A DNA stretch of 64,000 nucleotides from Amycolatopsis nigrescens CSC17Ta-90 (GCF_000384315.1 NZ_ARVW01000001.1:1931746-1995745), one strand, 5' to 3'; shown: positions 1 to 8,744, counted from the stretch's first letter. The notes: generated by a model from the letters alone, not told the origin. Translations and numbers: made by a program.

Positions 1-1
1 C

Positions 2-568
2 ATCATCCCGATGGCGCTGATCGGGGTCGCCCGCTCCTACGACATCGACCTCGAACCTTATGCGAACGAGTACGGCCTGGAAGTGCTGGAGAAGTTGAAG
101 CACGCGTCGATCGCCAACGTGCTCGCCCAATACCCGGGGCTGACCTGGCAGAAGATGGTCAAGCCGGAGTACGCGAACCCGAACTCGGTGCCGGAGTTCG
201 TCGAAGCCGTGAACAGGGTCAACCTCGGCCAGGCGGCCACCCCGACGATTCCCGGGCTGATCGGCCAGGGCAACGGCGGCGTACTGGAGGGCACCTTCAA
301 CAACCCGCCCGGTATCGGCACCGGCGACGGCGTGATGGTCGCCGGCGATGTGCGGGCACTGGCCAGGCAGTATTGCGCCACCGGCAACAAGTCGATCCAG
401 TACACCCAGTACGACGCGCTCAGCCACGTCGGCGCGGCGCTGCCGTGGGTGCCCACCGCGATCGCCTGGCTCAACGACCGGTTCGACGGGAAGGCGGCGC
501 CGTCGAACTGCGGCCAGATCCCGGAAGGCAACTCCCTCGCCCCGGAAACCCCGGTCACCACCCCGTAA
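2..568 (+). CDS. Secretory lipase family protein, 5'-truncated
   Basis: This is the C-terminal part (188 residues) of a secreted lipase of the LIP/secretory lipase family; the reading frame runs off the left edge, so the signal peptide and nucleophile are not visible. Family members are exported alpha/beta hydrolases acting on acyl esters. The assignment rests on similarity to the full-length paralogue at 48597-49844: the tail here, AWLNDRFDGKAAPSNCG, matches NWLADRFAGKPATSNCG there. A SHVGAALPWVPTAIAWL stretch near the end probably carries the catalytic His region. The gene is followed directly by a strong hairpin that also serves the convergent hydrolase gene. Confidence 0.8.
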   Translation: MIPMALIGVARSYDIDLEPYANEYGLEVLEKLKHASIANVLAQYPGLTWQKMVKPEYANPNSVPEFVEAVNRVNLGQAATPTIPGLIGQGNGGVLEGTFNNPPGIGTGDGVMVAGDVRALARQYCATGNKSIQYTQYDALSHVGAALPWVPTAIAWLNDRFDGKAAPSNCGQIPEGNSLAPETPVTTP

Positions 569-584
569 CCCCGGCCCCGATACC

Positions 585-639
585 GGCAAATAGCCGACTT
601 CTTGCCCTCCCAAGACGGGCAAAAAGTCGGCTATTTGCC
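585..639. terminator. Bidirectional hairpin terminator, repeat-family copy 1
   Basis: Two 23-base arms (585-607 and 617-639) pair with one mismatch around a 9-base loop. The arm starts GGCAAATAGCCGACTT. It lies between two convergent genes, and the stop codon TAG of the minus-strand hydrolase sits inside the right arm. Near-identical arms recur at 3793 and 20895. Relative to copy 3, a G-to-A change in the left arm is matched by C-to-T in the right arm, which preserves pairing. Confidence 0.75.
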
Positions 640-1812
640 CGTGATGAGCCGTCTTTCGAGGTCTACCAAGGGTTTCAGATCGCAGTCGTAGTTGGCGAGC
701 AGGACCGCGTCCCAGTCGAGGTCGGGGAAGCTGTCGATGTTGGTCGCCACCCCGGCACCGCGACCGGAATGCCCGAAGACGTGCTGGCCCCCGGTGATGA
801 CCACCCGGTGCCCGTAGCCGTAGAACCGGTTCGGGCTCGGGTCGGCCGGAGAGTCCGAAGAGGACAGTGCGACCTTGCCGGAGGTCGCCAGTTCGACGAA
901 CGGGCGGGACAGCAGCCTGCCGTCGCGCAGTGCACCGGCGAACCGGAGCAGATCCGCCGCGGTGGAGTACACGCCGTCCGCGGGACCACCGCAGAACCCG
1001 AAGTACTCGCTCGTGGTGAAGTCGGCGCGCTCCCCCGACGGCAGCGTCCAGTACGGGTGGGCGATGCGGCCGTCGGCGAGCACCTGCGGCCTGGTGCGGA
1101 AGTCCGAACCGGCCATGCCCGCCGGGCCGAACACCCGCCGGCGGAGGTAGTCGGCATAGGACTGCTTCGAGACACCCGCCACGATCGCACCGAGCAGGAA
1201 GAATCCCGAGTTGCTGTAGCCGTTCCTGGTGCCGGGGGTGAACCGCAGCGGCGACTTCCGGATGATCGCCATGATGCCGTCCCACACCTCGGCCGCACTG
1301 CCCCAGGTGCGCAACCCTTCCGTGAAGTCCGGGGACTGGCTGTAGTCGCCCATCCCGGAGGTGTGCGTGAGCAGCTGGTGCACCGTGACCGTGTTCGCGA
1401 TCTCGGCCGGGAAGCCGTCGAGATAGCGCCCGATCGGATCGGCGAAGGACACCGCGCCCTGCTCGGCGAGCTGCGCGACCGCCACCCCGGCGAAGCACTT
1501 GGACACCGACGCGAGGTTGAAGATGGTGTCGTGCCGGTTCGGTCTCCCGGCCGACTTGTCGGCCATCCCGTGCGAGCGGAGCAGCACCGGCCGTCCCCGG
1601 TGGGCGAGCAGCACGGTCCCGGAGAACGCGTCCTCGGCGGCCAGCCGCGCCAGGAACCGGTCGAACTCGCCACCGGGCAACAGATCCCTCGGCACCCGGT
1701 CGAGCGAGGACGCCTCGGCCGTCCCGGATGCCGCCAGCACGCCACCGGCGGCCAGCAGGCCGAGAGTGGCGCGCCGGGACCACTGCGTCAGGGGCGGGTT
1801 GTCCGCGGCCAT
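631..1812 (-). CDS. Secreted serine hydrolase, beta-lactamase/peptidase S12 family
   Basis: A 393-residue class C beta-lactamase-like serine hydrolase (PF00144), a family of D,D-peptidases, esterases and beta-lactamases. The start ATG is preceded by GAAGGGAG. Residues 12-35 look like a Tat signal (SRRATLGLLAAGG...). The SxxK catalytic motif is SVSK (Ser102, Lys105), a YSN triad motif follows in TRNGYSNSGFF, and HSG near the C-terminus fits the KTG-equivalent. The substrate cannot be read from sequence; export and fold suggest an envelope-associated peptidase or esterase. The stop codon lies inside a conserved hairpin shared with the converging lipase gene. The next gene upstream is a GlxA-type regulator on the same strand. 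Confidence 0.85.
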   Translation of the reverse strand: MAADNPPLTQWSRRATLGLLAAGGVLAASGTAEASSLDRVPRDLLPGGEFDRFLARLAAEDAFSGTVLLAHRGRPVLLRSHGMADKSAGRPNRHDTIFNLASVSKCFAGVAVAQLAEQGAVSFADPIGRYLDGFPAEIANTVTVHQLLTHTSGMGDYSQSPDFTEGLRTWGSAAEVWDGIMAIIRKSPLRFTPGTRNGYSNSGFFLLGAIVAGVSKQSYADYLRRRVFGPAGMAGSDFRTRPQVLADGRIAHPYWTLPSGERADFTTSEYFGFCGGPADGVYSTAADLLRFAGALRDGRLLSRPFVELATSGKVALSSSDSPADPSPNRFYGYGHRVVITGGQHVFGHSGRGAGVATNIDSFPDLDWDAVLLANYDCDLKPLVDLERRLITGK

Positions 1813-1914
1813 GCGCGAACTCCCTTCGGTAGGGAACAAGACGGTCAGGCACACCGTGCCAGGCAACCAGTGAGAGAAACCTGGCCGGAGGCTGAAAAGA
1901 CGATGAGAGCGCGA

Positions 1915-2898
1915 CTACCCGCGCCGCAGGTCCGCGGCGCGCCGGAAGACCGCGCGGTAATCCCTCGGCCGTCGTCCCATGTGCTTGGCGAAGAGCGCAG
2001 CGAAGGTGCCGGGGTCCCGGTAGCCGACCGCGGCGGCGATGCCGGCGACCGTCCGGTCCGTGGTCTCCAAGAGATGGCGGGCGCGACGCACGCGCGACGA
2101 CTGCAGGTAGTCGAGCGGGCTCTGGCCGGTCTCGGCGGCGAAGCGCCGCAGCAAGGTCCGGGTGCTGACCTTGAACGTGCCGGCCAGCGCGGCGAGGTCG
2201 TAGCGGTCGGCGAGGTTCTGGTCGAGCCGCCGCATGACCCGGCGGGAGAACTCGTCCCCTGGCTGCGGAAGAAGTCGCGCGTCGACGTACGGCGTCTGCG
2301 ACGTACGAGCATCGTCCACGAGCGCCACCTGCGCGGTCGTCCGTGCCACGGCGGCACCGCTGTGCTCGCGGATCAGGTCCAGCGCGAAGTCGTACATGGC
2401 GCTGAAAGCCGCTGTCGTCGTGACCCCCGAATCGGTGATCACGAGCTGCTCGGGCCGGATCTCGGCTTCGGGGCAACGGCGGGCCAGCTCGTCCGCGAAG
2501 AGCCACGCCGTGGTGGCCCGGCGCCGGGCCAGCAGCCCCGCCTTGGCGAGCAGGAACGCGCCGACGCAGATCGAGACGACGACGTTGCCGGCCGCGGCGT
2601 GTGCACGAATCGCCGCGACTTCACCGGTGAGTGGCGCCAGCTTCGCGTCCAGGTCGAGGCCCGGCGCGAGCTCGAACCCCGGCACGACAAGGACATCGAC
2701 CTCGCGCAGCGGAGAGACGGTCAAGGCCACCCCACCCGATGCGACGACCCGACGGCGAGGCGAAACGACCGACACCTGGTAGCCGGCGCGATCGGGCCCG
2801 GCGACGTGCGTGGCCATCGTCAAGAGATCGGGCACGCCGAACACCTCGGACGCGAAGCAGCCCGGATAGGCCAGGACACCGATCCGCAGCGCGCTCAC
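1915..2898 (-). CDS. GlxA-family transcriptional regulator (DJ-1/PfpI + AraC HTH)
   Basis: A 327-residue regulator. Residues 1-170 form a DJ-1/PfpI-like domain with the nucleophile-elbow region SICVGAFLLAKAG. Residues about 215-320 form an AraC-type double helix-turn-helix (DLAALAGTFKVSTRTLLRRF and GIAAAVGYRDPGTFAALFAK). Such proteins sense small molecules and usually activate adjacent genes. It is divergent from the dienelactone hydrolase gene (93 bp apart), the likeliest target. Confidence 0.88.
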   Translation of the reverse strand: MSALRIGVLAYPGCFASEVFGVPDLLTMATHVAGPDRAGYQVSVVSPRRRVVASGGVALTVSPLREVDVLVVPGFELAPGLDLDAKLAPLTGEVAAIRAHAAAGNVVVSICVGAFLLAKAGLLARRRATTAWLFADELARRCPEAEIRPEQLVITDSGVTTTAAFSAMYDFALDLIREHSGAAVARTTAQVALVDDARTSQTPYVDARLLPQPGDEFSRRVMRRLDQNLADRYDLAALAGTFKVSTRTLLRRFAAETGQSPLDYLQSSRVRRARHLLETTDRTVAGIAAAVGYRDPGTFAALFAKHMGRRPRDYRAVFRRAADLRRG

Positions 2899-2991
2899 GC
2901 TCGCCTCCCACCTTGCTCATGGCGAGATTACCCCTAAACCTGGCGATCCAGCCTATCGCCTGCCGCGGCCCCGTCGAGCCATGCTGTCGGC

Positions 2992-3801
2992 ATGAGCGAC
3001 GCCGACGACGCGATCACCGACTTCTCCCGCCGCCGCCTGGGGGTGGACGGCGTGACGAAGACGGTGTACGTCGCGGGTTCCGGACCGGCCGTGGTGCTGA
3101 TGCCGGAGATGCCCGGGATCAGCCCCGACGTCCTCCGCCTGGCGCGGTGGGTGCGGGATGCGGGCTTCACCGTTTATCTTCCCTCGCTTTTCGGGGTCGA
3201 CGGCGCCTATCCCACGGCCTCCGGTGGCGCGGAGGTGGCCCGTCGCGCCTGCGTCAGTGCCGAGTTCCGCGCGTTCGCCGGAGGTGGCACCAGCCCCGTC
3301 ACGGCGTGGCTGCGCGGGCTCGCACGGCTGGCCCACACCGAATGCGGCGGTCCCGGCGTCGGCGCGATCGGGCTGTGCTTCACCGGCAACTTCGCCCTCA
3401 CCATGGCGCTCGAGCCCGCCGTCATCGCGCCGGTGGTCAACCATCCGTCGCTGCCGCTGGACGATCCCGCCGGACTGGAGCTCAGCGACGAGGACGGGCG
3501 CGCGGTCCGGGACCGGCTCAAGCGCGATGGGCTGAAGGTGCTCGCCTACCGGTTCGACGACGACCGCTGGTGCACCGGCCAGCGCTTCGCCGCCTACCGG
3601 GCACTCCTCGGCGACGCCTTCGACGGCCGCGTCCTCCCCGGCAGTGCCGCGAACACCAGCCCGCCCCCGTTCTTCCGCGAAGTCGTCGGGACTCCGCACA
3701 GCGTGGTCACCGCTCACCTGGTCGACCAGGACGGCCATCCCACCCTGAAGGCCCGAGACGAGATCCTCGCCTTCCTCACCGACCGCCTCCTCGGCAAATA
3801 G
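2992..3801 (+). CDS. Dienelactone hydrolase family protein
   Basis: A 269-residue cytoplasmic alpha/beta hydrolase of the dienelactone hydrolase family. The Cys nucleophile of this family is seen in AIGLCFTGNFAL, and a C-terminal DGHPTLKARDE provides the His region. The classic member opens dienelactones in chloroaromatic degradation, but many members have other esters as substrates. Divergence from a GlxA-type regulator suggests inducible expression. The last codons GGC AAA TAG form the beginning of a repeat-family hairpin arm. Confidence 0.82.
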   Translation: MSDADDAITDFSRRRLGVDGVTKTVYVAGSGPAVVLMPEMPGISPDVLRLARWVRDAGFTVYLPSLFGVDGAYPTASGGAEVARRACVSAEFRAFAGGGTSPVTAWLRGLARLAHTECGGPGVGAIGLCFTGNFALTMALEPAVIAPVVNHPSLPLDDPAGLELSDEDGRAVRDRLKRDGLKVLAYRFDDDRWCTGQRFAAYRALLGDAFDGRVLPGSAANTSPPPFFREVVGTPHSVVTAHLVDQDGHPTLKARDEILAFLTDRLLGK

Positions 3802-3815
3802 CCGGCTTTTTGCCC
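3793..3815. repeat. Repeat-family arm, single copy (copy 2)
   Basis: A single 23-base arm beginning GGCAAATAGCCGGCTTTTTG, equivalent to the left arm of the hairpin at 20895 apart from one extra 5' G. No second arm follows. The unit is itself nearly palindromic (GGCAAA...GCCGGC...TTTGCC), so a short hairpin is still possible. It includes the stop codon of the dienelactone hydrolase gene. Confidence 0.65.
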
Positions 3816-3888
3816 TTACGGAGACGGGAATCGCAGGATTCCGGACATCGTCGCTCCGGACCGGCTGGCGCGCCACGATGCTGGGGCC

Positions 3889-4407
3889 ATGGATGGAACC
3901 GGCGTGATGACCCTGCACAGCACCGAACCCGGCCCGGACGGCCCGTTCGCCGTCACTCCGCTGGAGAGCCTGCGTGACGGCTCGATGCTGTACTGCGCGC
4001 GGTGGGACGGTGCGGTCGGCGACCGTGCCGCCAGCCCGGTTTACCGCCACTACCGCAGCTACCGAGCTGACCACGCATCCCGGCGGCCGGGGTGTGTCGT
4101 GCTGGTCTGGATCGACTTCGACCGGGCAGGCGCGGCCCCCGAGTTCTTCGACGAGGTCGTCGCCGGCAACCGGGAGGCCGGTCCGATCGACGGCATGATC
4201 GCCGCCCACTTGCACATCAGCACCGATGGCAGGCACGGGCTGGCCTACGGCGAATGGTCGGACGAGAACGCCCACCAGGTGGCGCTCGACCCCGGCGGGC
4301 CGCTGGGCCCGGAAGGCGCGGTCACCCGCCGGATCGAAACGGTGGCCGGCGTGCGCGCCCTCACCTTCCACCGCTACCGCCCACACCCGATAACCCCGGG
4401 GCGGTGA
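3889..4407 (+). CDS. Antibiotic biosynthesis monooxygenase-like (ABM) protein
   Basis: A 172-residue protein that looks like tandem dimeric alpha/beta-barrel (ABM-like) repeats: the second half has VVLVWIDFDRAGAAPEFFDE and HLHISTDGRHGLAYGEWSD, the typical strand-helix-strand pattern. ABM proteins include cofactor-free monooxygenases and heme-degrading enzymes, but many are uncharacterised; the activity here is unknown. The 3' end overlaps the convergent AraC gene by 47 bp. Confidence 0.65.
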   Translation: MDGTGVMTLHSTEPGPDGPFAVTPLESLRDGSMLYCARWDGAVGDRAASPVYRHYRSYRADHASRRPGCVVLVWIDFDRAGAAPEFFDEVVAGNREAGPIDGMIAAHLHISTDGRHGLAYGEWSDENAHQVALDPGGPLGPEGAVTRRIETVAGVRALTFHRYRPHPITPGR

Positions 4408-5173
4408 GTAGTGCGCGGACGTGGCCGGGGGTGTGGCCCAGTTCGCGCCGCATGGTCCGGGTGAAGTGGGCTTGGTCGCTGAAGCCGAGGGCGAAGGTGA
4501 GACCCGCGAGATTCGTTTCGCCTTCGTCGATTCGTTGCAGGGCACGGCTGATCCGCACCCGATTGCGGTAACGGCTGATGGTCATCCCCACGTGGTGCCG
4601 GAAGGTGCGGCTCAGGTGGGACGGCGAAGTCTCCAGCAGGTGTGCCAGTGCGACCAGGCTGGTGCCGCCCGGCTCGTCCGCGAGCATCGCCTCCCTGGCA
4701 CGGTCGGCGAGGTCGTGGCGTCCCGGCGCGGATGTCTCCCCGGGTTGACGGCGAAGAGCCAGCCGCAGCAGGTCCACAAGGGCCTCGACGCCGGCGAAGT
4801 CCGGGTCCGCGCCGGTGCGCAGGAGCGTGCGGTGGGCCAGTTCGAGCCGCGCGTCCACGCGGACCGCCACTGCACGGACCGCTTCGATGCCTGCCGTCAG
4901 AGCGTCGCCGGGCAGCGTGATCGACGTGCACATGTCGCCGCCGGCGGGGTGCGCGAAGCGGGTCTCCTGCCCCGGCGGGTGCAGGTAACCGGTGGTCGGG
5001 TCGATCGTCACGCGCCGGCCGCGCGAATCGAGCTGGAACCGGCCCCGCCGGACCAGAACCACCTGGGCGGCGGAAGTCAGCTCAGGCGGGGACCAGCGAG
5101 CGTGATCGTCCGTGCATTCGACCACCCGAAGCACGAAGTGCGAATTCACCACCTCTCGTCTCGTCCTGCGCAC
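4361..5173 (-). CDS. AraC family transcriptional regulator
   Basis: A 270-residue regulator with an N-terminal cupin-like sensing region (VVLVRRGRFQLDSRG, TGYLHPPGQETRFAHP) and a C-terminal AraC HTH pair at about 165-260 (LVALAHLLETSPSHLSRTFR and NLAGLTFALGFSDQAHFTRT). It is divergent from the MFS exporter gene, which it probably controls. Its last 47 bp overlap the convergent ABM-like gene. Confidence 0.88.
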   Translation of the reverse strand: MRRTRREVVNSHFVLRVVECTDDHARWSPPELTSAAQVVLVRRGRFQLDSRGRRVTIDPTTGYLHPPGQETRFAHPAGGDMCTSITLPGDALTAGIEAVRAVAVRVDARLELAHRTLLRTGADPDFAGVEALVDLLRLALRRQPGETSAPGRHDLADRAREAMLADEPGGTSLVALAHLLETSPSHLSRTFRHHVGMTISRYRNRVRISRALQRIDEGETNLAGLTFALGFSDQAHFTRTMRRELGHTPGHVRALLTAPGLSGVGGSGGR

Positions 5174-5246
5174 GCGGCGAACCTACCGCCGCGCACCGAC
5201 AATCCACCCGCAGATTCGTTCAAGACCGCTCGGTCCCCCGTGGTCG

Positions 5247-6647
5247 ATGCTCGACGACGTGATCACTCATGCTCGTCCCGTCGTGACCGGCACCCGTCGA
5301 GGTCCGATGCTGGCGGTACTGCTCACGGGGCAGGTCATGGTCTCCATGGACGGATCGATCGTGTCCGTGGCCGCGCAGACGATTCGCGCCGGGTTGCACG
5401 CCAGCAACGCCGAGATCCAGTTGCTCGTGTCGAGCTATCTGCTGACCACCGGCGTGCTGTTCGTCACCTGCGCGCGGATCGGTGACGTCATCGGCTACCG
5501 GCGCGCGTTCCTGATCGGGCTCGGCTGGTTCACCGGGGCGTCACTGCTGTGCGGGCTGGCCATCGACCCCACCATGCTGGTGCTCGCCCGCATCGCTCAG
5601 GCGGTAGGGGCCGCGTTGCTGATGCCGCAGGTGTTCTCGCTCATCCACCGGCACTGGGCAGGCGCCGAGCGTCGCAGGGCGATCGGCGTCTACAGCATGG
5701 TCCTCGCCCTGGGAGTCGCACTCGGCCAGTTGATCGGCGGGCTGGTCGCCGGGGTCGACCTGTTCGGGCTCTCCTGGCGGCCGATCTTCTTGATCAACGT
5801 CCCGATCGGCGTGATCGTGCTTTCGATCGCTTCGCGCGTTCTGCCGCGCTCACGTACCGGCGAGCGCGCCCGCCTCGATCTCGCCGGGGTAGCGCTGTTG
5901 ACCGCGGCCATGACCGCGCTCGCCCTTCCGCTGATCTTCGGCCAGTACCACGGGTGGCCGGCATGGACCTGGATCGTGCTCGCTTGCGGCGCGGTGCTGC
6001 TGGGCGTCTTCGTCCGGTACGAATCCACCGCACGGCACCCGGTGTTCGACCTCGCGGCGCTGAAGCCGAACGGGGTGAAGCTCGGGCTGGCGGCGTGCTG
6101 CATCGTGATGGGTTGCTACACCGTTTTCGTGCTCACGCTGACCCTGCAGCTGCAGTCCGAACTCGGCTACACCCCGCTCCAGGCGGGACTCGCGTTCGTC
6201 CCGTACGCGCTCGGTTTCGGTGCGCTCAGCCTGAGTTGGCACCACTGTCCACAACGGCTGCAGCGGGCCATGCCGATCGTGGGGCCGCTGGTGCTCGCGG
6301 CGGGGGTGCTCCTGGTCGTGCTCCTCGTCCGGAACGACGGGCACCCGTGGGGTTTCCTCCCGTTGCTGCTGGCCGGGGCCGGGCACGCCGCCGGGTACAG
6401 CCCGCTGATCGCACAGGTCACCTCGTTGGTGGAACCCCGGTTCGCTTCGGCGATCTCGGCCATGAACTCCACCGGTCCCGTGCTCGCCGAGGTGATCGGG
6501 GTCGCGGGCCTCGGCAGTGTCTACTTCGCGGCATCCACCCCCGCTGACGGCCTGCTCCTGGTTGCCGCGGCGGTCGCGGCACTCCTGGTCATCGCGACGA
6601 CCTGCGCGGCCCTGTCGACCCCGGCCCGCGCCGCCTACCTACGCTGA
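5247..6647 (+). CDS. MFS transporter, DHA2-like drug efflux
   Basis: A 466-residue multi-spanning MFS protein resembling the 14-TM EmrB/QacA drug:proton antiporters. Motif A is recognisable in ARIGDVIGYRRAFLIG, and the first helix carries MVSMDGSIVSVAA (the D-x-x-I motif of DHA2 members). The ATG at 5247 was chosen because upstream in-frame codons run through the divergent AraC gene and do not encode membrane segments. Transport of a toxic compound outward is the family expectation; the substrate is unknown. Confidence 0.85.
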   Translation: MLDDVITHARPVVTGTRRGPMLAVLLTGQVMVSMDGSIVSVAAQTIRAGLHASNAEIQLLVSSYLLTTGVLFVTCARIGDVIGYRRAFLIGLGWFTGASLLCGLAIDPTMLVLARIAQAVGAALLMPQVFSLIHRHWAGAERRRAIGVYSMVLALGVALGQLIGGLVAGVDLFGLSWRPIFLINVPIGVIVLSIASRVLPRSRTGERARLDLAGVALLTAAMTALALPLIFGQYHGWPAWTWIVLACGAVLLGVFVRYESTARHPVFDLAALKPNGVKLGLAACCIVMGCYTVFVLTLTLQLQSELGYTPLQAGLAFVPYALGFGALSLSWHHCPQRLQRAMPIVGPLVLAAGVLLVVLLVRNDGHPWGFLPLLLAGAGHAAGYSPLIAQVTSLVEPRFASAISAMNSTGPVLAEVIGVAGLGSVYFAASTPADGLLLVAAAVAALLVIATTCAALSTPARAAYLR

Positions 6648-6956
6648 GACGAGCTGGACGCGCCGCACGAACTCGTCGTGATGGGCGGCGTGCGGATATT
6701 GGGTTGCCACGAAACCGGCCGTCATGGTGCTGCTCCCAACGCGCTGCTGACGGAAATGCTCGACACCTGGGAGCGGGCCAGCACCGATGAGGTGCGGGCC
6801 CGAGTCGAGCGCGAAGGCGGCGACGCCAGGGTCAAGATGCGGCGCGCGGGCATGCTCACCTTCTCCAGCGAGCTGATCCCGCCGCGACCAGGCCGTCGCC
6901 GAACGCCTCCGGCGCGTCGACAGGTTTGACGTCCTCGCGTACCGATCGGTACGGTA
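6648..6956. other. Intergenic region with two coding-like fragments
   Basis: No intact gene. On the plus strand about 6735-6926 has strongly G/C-rich third positions and encodes ALLTEMLDTWERASTDEVRA and further residues to a TGA, but no convincing start. On the minus strand 6722-6639 encodes a coding-like tail ending HHDEFVRRVQLVSA. Both read like 3' remnants of lost genes. The last 20 bases hold a TetR-type palindrome. Confidence 0.4.
6938..6953. promoter_or_regulatory. Perfect 16-bp palindrome, likely TetR operator
   Basis: CGTACCGATCGGTACG is a perfect palindrome ending 3 bases before the GTG of the TetR gene. TACGGT at 6950-6955 could act as a -10 element, making the mRNA leaderless and the palindrome an autorepression site. 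Confidence 0.65.
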
Positions 6957-7541
6957 GTGGTCGTGACGAGCGAGGGCCGGACACCGGCCGGGCAGCGGGT
7001 CTGGGACACCGTGCGGGAGCTGTTCTACCGCGACGGCGTCCGGTCGTGCGGTGTCGCGGAGATCGCCGAGCGGGCAGGCGTGGGAAAGCCGAGCATCTAC
7101 CGCAACTTCGGCTCGAAGGACGCGCTGGCCGTGGCCTACCTGCACGAGAAAGCGGTGCCCGCGCAGGAAATCCTGCGGGACGCGCGAACGGCGCACCCGG
7201 ACGACCCCCGGGCCCGGCTTCGGTATGTGGTCGCGCAGATCGCCGACGAGATCACCGCCCCCGGTCACCGCGGCTGCCCGCTGGCGAACGTGGTCGTGGA
7301 GTTCCCCGACCGGACGCATCCGGTGCGCGAGGCGGCACAGGCGCTGAAAACGGAGTATCTCGGCCTGTTCACCGAACTGGTCTCCCCGCTGCCCGTGGAC
7401 GATCCGGACACCCTCGCCTACCTGATCCAGACGCTGGTCGAGGGCGCGCACCTCACCGGCCAGATCTTCTCGCCCGGCCGGTCGGCCGCCGCACTGGTGG
7501 ACGCCACCGATCGTCTTGTCGACTCCTATTCGCGCCCATAA
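6957..7541 (+). CDS. TetR/AcrR family transcriptional regulator
   Basis: A 194-residue regulator. The N-terminal HTH is GVAEIAERAGVGKPSIYRNF followed by GSKDALAVAYL; the rest is an all-helical ligand domain with GCPLANVVVEF, typical of the TetR_C group near reductases. The start may be GTG 6957 or GTG 6963; both lie just after a perfect palindrome with no Shine-Dalgarno sequence, consistent with leaderless translation and autorepression. The nitroreductase gene follows 19 bp downstream and is probably co-transcribed. Confidence 0.9.
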   Translation: MVVTSEGRTPAGQRVWDTVRELFYRDGVRSCGVAEIAERAGVGKPSIYRNFGSKDALAVAYLHEKAVPAQEILRDARTAHPDDPRARLRYVVAQIADEITAPGHRGCPLANVVVEFPDRTHPVREAAQALKTEYLGLFTELVSPLPVDDPDTLAYLIQTLVEGAHLTGQIFSPGRSAAALVDATDRLVDSYSRP

Positions 7542-7560
7542 CCGCCACACAGAGGGAAAT

Positions 7561-8241
7561 ATGTCTACCGACGCGCTGCCGACGTATGCCGAAAAACTGA
7601 TCCGTGGCCGACGCGCCGTGCGCGCGTTCCGGCCCGACCCGGTGCCCGACGAGACTCTGCGCACGATCTTCTCCCTGGCCGGAGCCGCACCGTCGAACTC
7701 CAACACCCAGCCGTGGCAGGTCGAGGTCGTCAGCGGCCCCGCGCGGGACAGGCTCAGCGACGCGTTGCTCACGGCACACGCGGAGGGCGCCATCTCGACG
7801 GACTTCCCCTACCGGGACGACCTCTACACCGGCGTTCACGCACAGCGGCGCCGAAAAGCGGGCGCCACGATGTACGGGGCGCTGGGCATCTGCCGGGACG
7901 ATCAGGAAGCACGTGCCGCCTACGACGCCGAGAGCCTGCGGTTCTACGGCGCTCCCCACGTCGCGCTGCTTTTCCTGCCGCCGAACGCCGAAGCGCGGAT
8001 GGCGGCCGACGTCGGCATGTACGGGCAGAACCTGCTGCTGGCCTTGGCCGCCTACGGAATCGCGAGTTGCCCGCAGGGGTTGCTGAGCTTCTACGCCGAC
8101 GCGGTCCGCGAGTCGCTCGGCGTCCGTGATCGCAAGCTCCTGTTCGGGGTGTCCTTCGGCTACGGCGATCCGTCGGCCAGGGTCAACCACATCTGCAACC
8201 CGCGCGCGGAACTCGCCGAGACCACGCGATTCCATTCGTAG
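7561..8241 (+). CDS. Nitroreductase family protein
   Basis: A 226-residue FMN-dependent nitroreductase fold. The N-terminal RGRRAVRAFRPDPVPDE is the conserved FMN phosphate-binding start, APSNSNTQPWQVEVV follows, and GVSFGYGDPSARVN near the C-terminus contacts flavin. The family reduces nitro groups, quinones or enones with NAD(P)H. The ATG at 7561 has GAGGGAAAT upstream. Probably controlled by the preceding TetR gene. Confidence 0.88.
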   Translation: MSTDALPTYAEKLIRGRRAVRAFRPDPVPDETLRTIFSLAGAAPSNSNTQPWQVEVVSGPARDRLSDALLTAHAEGAISTDFPYRDDLYTGVHAQRRRKAGATMYGALGICRDDQEARAAYDAESLRFYGAPHVALLFLPPNAEARMAADVGMYGQNLLLALAAYGIASCPQGLLSFYADAVRESLGVRDRKLLFGVSFGYGDPSARVNHICNPRAELAETTRFHS

Positions 8242-8342
8242 CGGCCACGTCACTCATTGCGGTCTTCCCACTCGCGGCCGAGCGTTTTTCAACCGGCACC
8301 GCCCTGCGCTCCGAGCTGCGGGAACCTCGCCAGAAATGGGCA

Positions 8343-8361
8343 AAAGGTAAGGCTCACCTCA
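8343..8361. promoter_or_regulatory. Putative DmdR/IdeR iron box
   Basis: AAAGGTAAGGCTCACCTCA matches the actinobacterial iron-box consensus TTAGGTTAGGCTCACCTAA at 15 of 19 positions. It lies 87 bp upstream of the DUF1540 gene, which would then be repressed by Fe2+-loaded DtxR-family regulators. Confidence 0.65.
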
Positions 8362-8447
8362 ATTATTCTCCGGTTGCGGGTGCGGTATCGCGGTGGCAGC
8401 GTTTTCGGCGCTGACGCATTCCCACCACATCACCAGCGAGGTGCGCC

Positions 8448-8744
8448 ATGACCACCACCGACATGCCCGTTGTCCATGAATGCACCGTCACCGGATGCTC
8501 CTACAACCACGACGGCTGCCACGCGTACGCCATCACCGTCGGCGGCAACAACGGCGCCGCCGACTGCGGCACCTTCGTCTCACTGTCCACAAAGGGCGGC
8601 CTGGACAAGGTCGTCGCGCAGGTGGGCGCCTGCTCCAGGGCCGACTGCGCCTACAACTCGGACCTGGAGTGCACAGCGTCCGGCGTGCGCGTCGGGCCGG
8701 GCAGCGGCGGCCACGCGGCCAACTGCCTGACCTACACCACCTGA
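8448..8744 (+). CDS. Small cysteine-rich DUF1540 protein
   Basis: A 98-residue protein with two DUF1540-like Cys repeats: ECTVTGCSYNHDGCHAYAIT ... DCGTF and ACSRADCAYNSDLECTASGV ... NCLTY. The paired C-x(4-5)-C-x(4-6)-C pattern suggests metal binding, but DUF1540 has no assigned activity. An iron box upstream predicts expression under iron limitation. The 3' end overlaps the convergent sigma gene by 13 bp. Confidence 0.85.
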   Translation: MTTTDMPVVHECTVTGCSYNHDGCHAYAITVGGNNGAADCGTFVSLSTKGGLDKVVAQVGACSRADCAYNSDLECTASGVRVGPGSGGHAANCLTYTT

